Shown here: positions 58,361-64,000 of the stretch, piece by piece
Layout of the letters: each line of letters begins with the position of its first letter
How positions within the stretch are numbered: position 1 is the first letter of the stretch
Assembly (NCBI GenBank): GCA_963758025.1
Contig: CAVWUA010000015.1
Location: 115,485-179,484 of the forward strand
DNA: 64,000 nucleotides
DNA from: CAVWUA01 sp963758025
Lineage (GTDB): Bacteria; Planctomycetota; Planctomycetia; Isosphaerales; Isosphaeraceae
Direction: 5' to 3'
Made by a program: the position numbers and the translations under genes
Notes under the pieces: model-generated
Seen by the model: only the letters and a program-made list of their open reading frames with translations
Told to the model about the DNA's origin: nothing
Database searches by the model: none

Positions 58361-58873
58361 ATGGTCACGAAGCGGACGTTCGACCGGGAAGGCCACGCCC
58401 ATTTTCTCACCTTCTCGTGTTACCGACGGCGAAGGCTGCTCGACCACGTCCGGGCGAAGCGGGTCGTGCTCGGCGTCCTCAATTCCCAACTCAGTCGCCA
58501 GGAGGGCCGGTGCGTCGGGTTCGTCGTCATGCCCGATCACGTCCATGCCGTGGTCTGGTTCCCGCAGCCCGACCAGATCAGCCACTTCATGAAACAATGG
58601 AAGCAGCGCAGCTCCATCCAGATCAAGCGGCTGATCCGCTCGACCCTCATCCAGTACGCGGCGACGATCGACCTGACCGAGCCGGTCTGGCAGCCCGGGT
58701 ATTACGACTTCAACCTGTTCTCAGAGCGGAAGACCGAGGAGAAGTTGGCCTACATGCACCAGAACCTAGTGCGGGCCGGACTCGTCGTGAGGCCGTGCGA
58801 CTGGCCGTGGAGTTCGGCGCGGTATTATGAGGTCGGCCAGTCGGTCGGCGTCCCGGTCGGCTGGCTCTGCTGA
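58361..58873 (+). CDS. REP-associated tyrosine transposase (RAYT / TnpA-REP)
   Basis: 170 residues. HUH motif HVH (60-62) in VVMPDHVHAVVWF, and the catalytic Tyr131 in KLAYMHQNLVRAGLV (NPV is more usual than NLV). DWPWSSARYYE is the family's C-terminal signature. RAYT proteins bind and cleave REP hairpins and are thought to spread them. It is flanked on both sides by the matching REP units. Its last codons lie in sequence repeated outside the gene (see findings). Confidence 0.85.
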   Translation: MVTKRTFDREGHAHFLTFSCYRRRRLLDHVRAKRVVLGVLNSQLSRQEGRCVGFVVMPDHVHAVVWFPQPDQISHFMKQWKQRSSIQIKRLIRSTLIQYAATIDLTEPVWQPGYYDFNLFSERKTEEKLAYMHQNLVRAGLVVRPCDWPWSSARYYEVGQSVGVPVGWLC

Positions 58874-59048
58874 CCTCTTGTCGCTTCGCGACCGGGACAA
58901 CAAGTTGTCCCGGCCACCCCGCGGGGCCGACGGGATAGGCTGAGCCCTTTCCACGACCTCTTGCGGCCGCGGGTGGCCCGGTCGGCTGGCTCTGCTGACC
59001 TCTTGTCGCTTCGCGACCGGGACAACAAGTTGTCCCGGCCACCCCGCG
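58874..59048. repeat. REP repeats downstream of the RAYT gene
   Basis: Two REP units at 58874-58923 and 58999-59048, both in the orientation of unit 2 upstream. The stretch 58921-59047 is a near-perfect direct copy of 58021-58147. The second REP ends exactly where an IS110-type gene fragment begins, so REP sequence replaced the rest of that gene. Confidence 0.8.
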
Positions 59049-59348
59049 GGCCAGCTTCAAGGCATCGTCGCGGTCGGTCTTGCGTTTGACCTTGCTCCAC
59101 CGCCAGGCGTCGTTGTTCGGGTCGGCGACGCGGCACGGCAGGCCGAGCTCACCGCAGAGGTCGGCGACCCAGCCGGCGATGGTGCAGGTCTCGAAGACGA
59201 CCAGATCGGGGCGGTGGCCGTGCAGGAACGGCCGCAGGGAGTCGGGGTCGGTGGTGATGGTGCGATAGTGGGCCTCCTGGGAATTCGGATCGTACAGGCA
59301 CGCGACGCTCTTGAATTTGCCGAGATCCAGGCCAAGAATGGTGCTCAT
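59046..59348 (-). pseudogene. IS110-family transposase, N-terminal fragment
   Basis: ATG 59348: MSTILGLDLGKFKSVACLYD, then VVFETCTIAGWVADLC and KRKTDRDDALKLAR, with the acidic residues of the DEDD domain. It breaks at the REP boundary near 59046. It is clearly different from the full-length IS110-type enzyme at 56244, so a second lineage once entered the array. Inactive. Confidence 0.75.
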
Positions 59349-59460
59349 GGTTGTGTGGCTCCGCGAGGTGAGCGTTGTGGAGATGCCACCTCTCAAGGAT
59401 ACCCGCCTTGGGGGGACCACGCGGCTTACATGGATTCTTTAGGCGGCGGGGTCTGGGGCG
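59349..59460. other. remnant between IS110 fragment and lipoprotein cassette
   Basis: About 110 bp without a gene. TTTAGGCGGC at 59438-59447 matches the cassette head at 57467, except that the G of the core is altered. It therefore probably marks the start of the next cassette. Confidence 0.4.
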
Positions 59461-59910
59461 ATGATGCGGTTCAATCTCTCCGTCGCCTTGACCGCCCTCT
59501 GCCTCGCCGGTTGCGGCAACGAGCCCGATTCCGCTGTAGATCGCGAAGGGACATCCCCCGTGGATCGACCATCCCGGGCTGCGACTCTCACGAAGCCGAT
59601 CGGCATTACGACCGCTGGCGACGTCTTCACGCCACTGGTCGAGGCCGGTCAGCGCCTCCCCCATACGTTTTCTGAAACGTTTACGAACAAGACCGATGGC
59701 GGCCCGGAGGTCCTGGTCGAACTCTCCCAGAAGGACGATGCAGGTGTCGAGACCATCGCGGCCCTGATCATCTCAATCCCGCCTGAACCCGATAACTCCC
59801 TGAACATCACCGTGACGCTGAAACTATCGGAGGACAAGCGGTTGCGTGTAAAGACGACGGTCGCGGAGACCGCCTCGGTACAGGAATTCGGGCCTTTCCC
59901 GGTGGAGTGA
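59461..59910 (+). CDS. cassette gene: lipoprotein with DnaK-like substrate-binding domain
   Basis: 149 residues. A lipoprotein signal (VALTALCLAGCGNE; lipobox LAGC) anchors it. The mature region from GDVFTPLVEAGQRLPHTFS to SLNITVTLKLSEDKRLRV follows the strand and motif order of the Hsp70 peptide-binding beta-sandwich (equivalents of FTPLIPRNTPIP and GIPPAPRG). It lacks an ATPase domain and a lid. Finding it as a lipid-anchored protein on an integron cassette is unusual. The similarity is recognised by eye and needs a profile search. ATG 59464 is an alternative start. Confidence 0.55.
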   Translation: MMRFNLSVALTALCLAGCGNEPDSAVDREGTSPVDRPSRAATLTKPIGITTAGDVFTPLVEAGQRLPHTFSETFTNKTDGGPEVLVELSQKDDAGVETIAALIISIPPEPDNSLNITVTLKLSEDKRLRVKTTVAETASVQEFGPFPVE

Positions 59911-59938
59911 AACGTTCCGCTGAACCTTCACGTTAGGC
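59905..59938 (+). other. degenerate attC, 3' half only
   Basis: TCCGCTGAACCTTCAC followed by GTTAGGC (59932-59938) and GGCT is the same as the end of the attC at 57472, but the complementary left arm and an RYYYAAC core are missing before it. It follows the lipoprotein stop directly. The next cassette starts TTAGGCGGCT. The site may be inactive as a single-strand recombination target. Confidence 0.6.
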
Positions 59939-59974
59939 GGCTTGGCCGCTGGCTGAAGCTCAGAGGAGGTTCGC

Positions 59975-60262
59975 ATGAGCGGCGCGAGCGGTACGGGGTT
60001 GGGGTCCTCGGGCGCCCAGTTGGAGGTCGTCGGGCTGGCTCCGCCTTCAGGCGGGACGTGGACGATTTCCCTCTACAGGTTCCGCTACGAGCCATATAAT
60101 TACGGGACGCTCGTCCAAACTCAAGATTGGGCGACCTACGCCGAGACCGATCAGCAGGCGGCTATCTTCGCCAACAATCACCTGGTCGTCTGGGGCCAGC
60201 AATTGACGGCTCAAGGAATCAGCTACAATCGCCTCACGGCGGTCTTCCTCGGCAAATCGTAG
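59975..60262 (+). CDS. cassette gene, unknown protein
   Basis: 95 residues from ATG 59975, with CAGAGGAGG upstream as a strong ribosome-binding site. Gly/Ser-rich start (MSGASGTGLGSSGAQLEVVG), then beta-like segments (WTISLYRFRYEPYNYGTLVQ). No signal peptide. No family recognised. No attC follows its stop, so it probably shares a cassette with the toxin-antitoxin genes. Confidence 0.55.
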   Translation: MSGASGTGLGSSGAQLEVVGLAPPSGGTWTISLYRFRYEPYNYGTLVQTQDWATYAETDQQAAIFANNHLVVWGQQLTAQGISYNRLTAVFLGKS

Positions 60263-60302
60263 CGGCCGGTGGCCCGGCACTTGCCTGGCGCCCAGTCGGC
60301 GC

Positions 60303-60331
60303 TTGGTCGGAGGTCGTCGCCCCGGTACAAT
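60303..60331 (+). promoter_or_regulatory. candidate promoter of the toxin-antitoxin genes
   Basis: TTGGTC at 60303-60308 and TACAAT at 60326-60331 with a 17-bp spacer. GGAAGGAGG lies before ATG 60353. Toxin-antitoxin cassettes usually carry their own promoter, which fits. The hexamers follow the general sigma-70 pattern; planctomycete usage is unverified. Confidence 0.45.
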
Positions 60332-60352
60332 GCCAGTGGGAAGGAGGTCACC

Positions 60353-60571
60353 ATGACAACGCTACTCGAGCAGGCATTCGCCGAGGCGGCCAAGCTACCA
60401 GTGGCCGAGCAGGAGTTGCTGGCCTCCCGGCTGCTCGCCGAACTGGCCGCCGAGGACGACTTCGATCGCGCGATTGCCGGGTCCACCGATAAGCTCGCGC
60501 GGCTGGCGGCGGAGGCGCTCGCCGAGCATCGCGCCGGGCTAACCGAAGAGCTGGACCCGGATCGGCTATGA
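60353..60571 (+). CDS. antitoxin of a type II toxin-antitoxin pair
   Basis: 72 residues, helical, acidic (LEQAFAEAAKLPVAEQELLASRLLAELAAEDDFDRAI). Length and the ATGA overlap with the toxin gene fit a ParD/RelB-type antitoxin. It would bind the toxin with its C-terminal part and repress its own promoter. The DNA-binding type cannot be resolved by eye. Confidence 0.65.
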   Translation: MTTLLEQAFAEAAKLPVAEQELLASRLLAELAAEDDFDRAIAGSTDKLARLAAEALAEHRAGLTEELDPDRL

Positions 60572-60837
60572 ACTCGCGTACCACCCGACGGTTCCGCGAA
60601 CTGTTCTCGGCCCTCCCGGCCCATGTCCAGCGGCAGGCCCGGGAGGCGTATCGATTGTTTCGGCAAGATCCGGCTCATCCGGGCCTCCACTTCAAGCAGG
60701 TCCATAACGACCCACCGCTCTACTCGGCGCGGGTCGGCATCAGTTATCGGGCGGTCGGTGTGCGTGACGGGGACACGATCGTATGGTATTGGATCGGGTC
60801 GCACGCCGCCTATGACCGACTCCTCGCCCAGTTGTAA
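60568..60837 (+). CDS. RelE/ParE-superfamily toxin
   Basis: 89 residues. RRFRELFSALPAHVQRQARE helices, then beta strands YSARVGISYRAVGVRDGDT and the end WYWIGSHAAYDRLL, typical for RelE/HigB-like mRNA-interferase folds. Starts inside the antitoxin stop (ATGA). The TAA lies just before GCCTAAC (60839), marking the end of the cassette. Toxin-antitoxin pairs commonly stabilise cassette arrays of chromosomal integrons. Confidence 0.75.
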   Translation: MNSRTTRRFRELFSALPAHVQRQAREAYRLFRQDPAHPGLHFKQVHNDPPLYSARVGISYRAVGVRDGDTIVWYWIGSHAAYDRLLAQL

Positions 60838-60838
60838 C

Positions 60839-61368
60839 GCCTAACCGCTCTCATGGCCTCTTCTGTCAAGAGCGCACCGTCGACGGGCCGTGACAGGGGG
60901 GGTGGTTCCTGACCAGGTTCCGGGTGGCTCGGCGCGACGGATCGGCGCGGGACGCAGGCGGCGCGGGGACGGTCGGGTGGGGGAGTCGCGATGCACGCGG
61001 CATCGGCTCGCAAACCGCTCTCGGGGGTCGGCACCGCGACGGCGATCGGCGTCGCCGACGGGGTGGCGGGCCGCCGGGGGATCGCGTCCCGGCGGCGGCC
61101 CACGCCCCAGACACTCCTCCGCGACCCGCAACGCCGGCCTCTCATCGCGATTGGCTCACGTGATGACACGTGTCCCGTTCGGTCGCGGCTCGGCGGCGGG
61201 GCCGATGGTCTCGGGCCGATCGGCACGCGGCCGATCGGGGTGGTTCGCTTCGAGGGCGATGCGAGGTCCCACCGGGGCCGGAGCGGGCCGGCCCATCTTC
61301 ACGACGAGGTCGGGGCGATGGCGTCGCGGGCGGCGGTCGCGGGGTCCGTCGCGCGACGCCCCCAGTGA
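60839..61368. repeat. GC-rich module A, copy 3
   Basis: GCCTAAC at 60839-60845, then about 525 bp nearly identical to copy 1. It ends near the start of a palindromic repeat at 61364. Compared with copy 1 it lacks single bases in G runs and has GTTCGGT instead of GTTAGGC around 61183. No credible gene in either strand. Confidence 0.65.
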
Positions 61369-61578
61369 CGTAGGCTGGGTCGAGACCCAGCCATTGGGCA
61401 GCGACGAACGATGAAGCTGGGTCGAGACCTTGTCCTTACCCACAACGTACGTTCACGAATCCGGTGGTTGTCCTGCCAGTTGAGCCCCTTGGAGCATCCA
61501 GTGACGTAGGCTGGGTCGAGACCCAGCCATTGGGCAGCGACGAACGATGAAGCTGGGTCGAGACCCAGCCTACATCAC
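61364..61578. repeat. palindromic MITE-like repeat, two copies
   Basis: Copy 2 (61500-61578) is about 79 bp with near-perfect inverted ends (GTGACGTAGGCTGGGTCGAG and the complement ending in …CCTACATCAC). Copy 1 (61364-61429) has the same sequence but lacks the 3' terminus. About 70 bp separate them. The look is that of a small non-autonomous element. No gene in the interval. Confidence 0.65.
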
Positions 61579-61580
61579 TA

Positions 61581-63195
61581 AGTTCAGGTTTCGCAGATTT
61601 TGAGGGGGTTCACCGGGTCAAAAAGTTGTCGGCTTCCTCGCCGGTTCTTGGCAAATTGTCTGGGTCTCACACCGGACAAGCCCCAAGGGCAAAGGAAGCC
61701 GACCCATGGAACTTACTCCCTCTCTCCTCGTGCTGCTACAGCATTTCGGCCCGGTCTTCACTACCCCCACCTTCACGACCTTTGTCCAGATCGTCACGGG
61801 TTGGGTCTTCTCGCAACGGCATCTCTTTATCACCGAGATCATCTTCTCCGGCGGCCATGTCGGCGACGGCCACTGGTCACGGTTTCATCGCTTCTTCAGC
61901 CACGCCGCCTGGGACCTCGACGCCTTCGCACTTCGACTCGCCAAGCTTGTCGTCTCCATCCTCGCTCCGGGTGCCACACTCCTTTGGGCCGTCGATGACA
62001 CCCTCTGCCGCCGACGAGGGCTGACCCTCTACGGTGCCGGCATGCACCACGACCCGCTCATCTCCAGTCGCAAGAAACCGCTGGTCAGTTGGGGGCATGA
62101 CTGGGTCGTTCTCTGCATCGTCATCGTCCACCCGTTCTGGGCCCCCACCAAGGTCTTCGCCTTGCCCGTGGCCGCGCGGCTCTACCGCAACCGCCAGGGA
62201 CTCACCAAGAGGAAGAAGGGTCAGGCCAACGCCAAGAAACCCAAGGTCGATCCCAACCATCGCACCCGCCCGGAACTGGCCGTCGAACTCATCAAACTGG
62301 TGGCATCCTGGTTCCCCGACGACACGATCATCGCCACCGGCGATAGCGCCTACGGCGGCAAGAGCGTACTCGGTCAACTACCCAAAAACGTCCACCTCAT
62401 CAGCCACGTCCATCCCAAGGGGGCACTCTACGAACCGACGCCGCAGCCCGAACCGAACACCAAGTCCAAGGGACGACCCCGCAAGAAAGGGGCTCGACTT
62501 CCCGGCATGGCCGCGTGGGCCGAGGACCCCAGGAAACCCTGGACCGAACTCGAATTCCACCAGTTCGGCCTCCATGCCACTCTCGCCGTCAAGACCATCC
62601 AGGCCCTGTATTACAAGTCCGGCGGCGACCGCCTGCTGACGATCGTTCTGGTCCGCGACCTCAAGGGCGGAAGGCCCGACCAGATGTTCTACTGCACCCG
62701 GCTCGATTGGGACGCGCGGCAGATCCTCTCGACCTACGCGTGTCGCTGGGCGATTGAATGCACGTTTGAGAATTGCAAGCAGCTCATGGGGCTGGGGGAA
62801 CAGGCCAACCGGGTCCCCAAGGCCATCGAGCGGACCGCGCCGATGGCGTTCTTCCTCTACAGTGTGGTGGTGGTGTGGTTTCATCAAGTGGGCCACGAGT
62901 TCGTTCGGTTCCCGTTTCGACCGTGGTACCGCCGCAAGCAAGAACCGTCGTTCGCCGACATGCTGACGACCCTGAGGCGGGTCAGCTACGACGAGAAAAC
63001 CGAGCCACTACTGCCGGAGCCGAGTGGGCTAAAAACCTGGATCGCCCAACTCACCGAGCTTCTCAGCCGTGCGGGGTGATCCGCACTCCGGGCTCGAATT
63101 CCCGCGACTCAGACCGACTGCCGCCCCATCCGCAGGCGGGAATTTCCCTCGCCAGGTCGCTCGCGATCCGTCCTCAAATCTGCGAAACTTGAACT
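61581..63195 (+). mobile_element. IS4/IS701-like insertion sequence
   Basis: Inverted ends AGTTCAGGTTTCGCAGATTT (61581-61600) and, complementary with one or two mismatches and a gap, 63176-63195. TAA may be duplicated at the flanks (left CACTAA, right TAAGAG, depending on the exact end). Length about 1.6 kb. It sits against the IS5-like element on the right. Confidence 0.8.
61706..63079 (+). CDS. DDE transposase (IS4/IS701-like)
   Basis: 457 residues, intact, ATG 61706. The first catalytic Asp is in LLWAVDDTLCRR, the second in TIIATGDSAYGG, and the Glu in CRWAIECTFENCKQLMG (YREK-type region). The 170-residue insertion between the first two acidic residues is normal for this group. Surrounded by inverted repeats, so the element may be functional. 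Confidence 0.85.
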   Translation: MELTPSLLVLLQHFGPVFTTPTFTTFVQIVTGWVFSQRHLFITEIIFSGGHVGDGHWSRFHRFFSHAAWDLDAFALRLAKLVVSILAPGATLLWAVDDTLCRRRGLTLYGAGMHHDPLISSRKKPLVSWGHDWVVLCIVIVHPFWAPTKVFALPVAARLYRNRQGLTKRKKGQANAKKPKVDPNHRTRPELAVELIKLVASWFPDDTIIATGDSAYGGKSVLGQLPKNVHLISHVHPKGALYEPTPQPEPNTKSKGRPRKKGARLPGMAAWAEDPRKPWTELEFHQFGLHATLAVKTIQALYYKSGGDRLLTIVLVRDLKGGRPDQMFYCTRLDWDARQILSTYACRWAIECTFENCKQLMGLGEQANRVPKAIERTAPMAFFLYSVVVVWFHQVGHEFVRFPFRPWYRRKQEPSFADMLTTLRRVSYDEKTEPLLPEPSGLKTWIAQLTELLSRAG

Positions 63196-63198
63196 AAG

Positions 63199-64000
63199 AG
63201 TCTGTCCCAGAAGGGGAACATCCGGGGGCTGAGCATCGTAGAATTGGTATGAGAACGCACCACTACCCCAGCGACGTCACCGATGCCCAGTGGACCTTGA
63301 TCGAGCCGCACCTCCCGCCCGAGCCAGGCGGCGGGCGGCCCCGCAAGACCGACATGCGCGACGTCCTCGACGCCGTCTTCTATATCCTCCGGACCGGATG
63401 CCAGTGGCGGTACCTCCCCGGCGACTTGCCCCCCAAGAGCACCGTCTGGCGCTATTACGACCAGTGGCGGTCCGACGGCACCCTCGACACGATCCATGAC
63501 CTGCTCCGCCGCAAGGTCCGGGCGAAGGAGAAACCGTACATCCCCGCACCACCGCCAGCGTCGACAGCCAGTCGGTCGACACGACCTCCGGCGGCGAGCA
63601 GCGGGGCCGCGACAACGCCAAGAACGTCGACGGGCGGAAACGCCATATCGTCGTGGACAGCATGGGGTTGCTGCTGGCCGTGCTGGTCACCGCCGCCTGG
63701 TCGACGATGCGGCGGCGGCTCCGGAATTGTTCGCCCGGCTGGCGGGCCAGCCGATGGGGAAGGTGAGGCGGATGTACGCCGACAACAAGTACCACAACTT
63801 CGCTCTCTACGAGTGGGTCGAGACAAACGCCGGCTGGGGCCTGGAGATCATCCGGCGGCCCAAGGGCCAGCGGGGTTGGGTGCGGCTGCCGATCCGATGG
63901 ACGGTGGAGCGGACGTTCGCGTGGCTGGGTCGGTGCCGGCGGCTGAGCCAGGACCGGGAGAAGACCGTCCTGTCATCGGAGTCATTCCTCAAGCTGGCGA
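63199..64000 (+). mobile_element. IS5-family element, right end outside the window
   Basis: GAGTCTGTCCCAGAAGGGG at about 63199 looks like an IS5-type (IS427/ISL2-like) left terminus. It begins only a few bases after the previous IS ends. The element continues past the window. The transposase has two frame changes. Confidence 0.65.
63249..64000 (+). pseudogene. IS5-family transposase, frameshifted and incomplete
   Basis: ATG 63249: MRTHHYPSDVTDAQWTLIEP, then RDVLDAVFYILRTGCQWRYL, typical of the IS5 N-terminal domain. Frame changes near 63,530 and near 63,705 are needed to read ASVDSQSVDTTSGGEQRG, HIVVDSMGLLLAVLVTAA and MYADNKYHNFALYEWVE. The reading then runs to RWTVERTFAWLGRCRRLS (catalytic Glu region) at the window end. 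The frame break is consistent with either decay or sequence error; IS5-type frameshifted transposases also occur naturally. Confidence 0.75.

Noticed and set aside
1..64000. tRNA or rRNA genes
   Set aside because: None could be recognised by eye; a dedicated scan would be needed to exclude tRNAs.

Overview
The window is high-GC DNA that looks like a Planctomycete chromosome, most likely Isosphaeraceae or a relative. Evidence: PEP-CTERM exported proteins; very large surface proteins with Ig-like, cohesin-like and dockerin-like modules; a planctomycete-type N-terminal motif ending in LEDRIVLS; many transposase families; and GC-rich dispersed intergenic repeats. The taxonomic call is inference.

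Layout. (1) 1-3.5 kb: an AT-rich non-coding patch, then an ISKra4-type relic interrupted by an ISAs1-type element with a 10-bp target duplication, abutting the C-terminal stump of a dockerin-type surface protein. (2) 3.7-4.8 kb: a PEP-CTERM gene and a doubtful small ORF. (3) 5.0-14.3 kb (+): a compact operon resembling E. coli yehLMPQ. It has two pentapeptide/SWIM zinc-finger paralogues, two unknown genes sharing a helical domain, a MoxR-type AAA+ ATPase, a DUF5682-like protein broken by frame changes, and a YehP-like VWA protein. (4) 14.4-24.6 kb (-): a PEP-CTERM gene and a surface protein of about 3,100 residues made of tandem Ig-like and passenger repeats and ending in a dockerin and a metzincin-like HExxH domain; the reading frame changes once. 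(5) 25.3-30.6 kb: two exported alpha/beta hydrolases, a dehydroquinate-synthase-like cyclase and a frame-broken PEP-CTERM gene. (6) 30.6-47.6 kb (-): a long, closely spaced gene set: epimerase, M24 peptidase, proA, folP, lptE-like, BamD-like, recO, CorC-like, ybeY, PgpH-like HD protein, phoH, NtrC-type regulator, DegP-like protease and a small unknown. (7) 47.9-51.2 kb (+): a fused ABC permease and two unknown genes. (8) 51.3-61.4 kb: a chromosomal integron. An integron integrase (IntI with its family-specific extra domain) is followed by an attI-like core and a degenerate array of (+) cassettes: an IS91-type element, an unknown gene, a zinc-ribbon membrane peptide, a lipoprotein with a DnaK-like substrate-binding fold, an unknown gene and a toxin-antitoxin pair. 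The array has been invaded by an IS110-family element next to an attC, a REP-associated tyrosine transposase (RAYT) with its REP repeats, and a three-copy GC-rich module that starts at GCCTAAC. (9) 61.4-64.0 kb: a palindromic repeat pair, an IS4/IS701-like element and an IS5-like element that runs off the end.

Working together. The (-) block combines proline synthesis, folate, outer-membrane biogenesis, RNA/ribosome quality control and envelope proteolysis. The yeh-like operon looks like one chaperone/remodelling system in which the AAA+ and VWA proteins act with the SWIM and DUF5682 proteins; its substrate is unknown. The integron is the most dynamic part and the most rewarding for follow-up.

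Caution: single-base frame changes break many genes, including proA, which should not tolerate them. Many of these are probably sequence or assembly indels rather than true pseudogenes.
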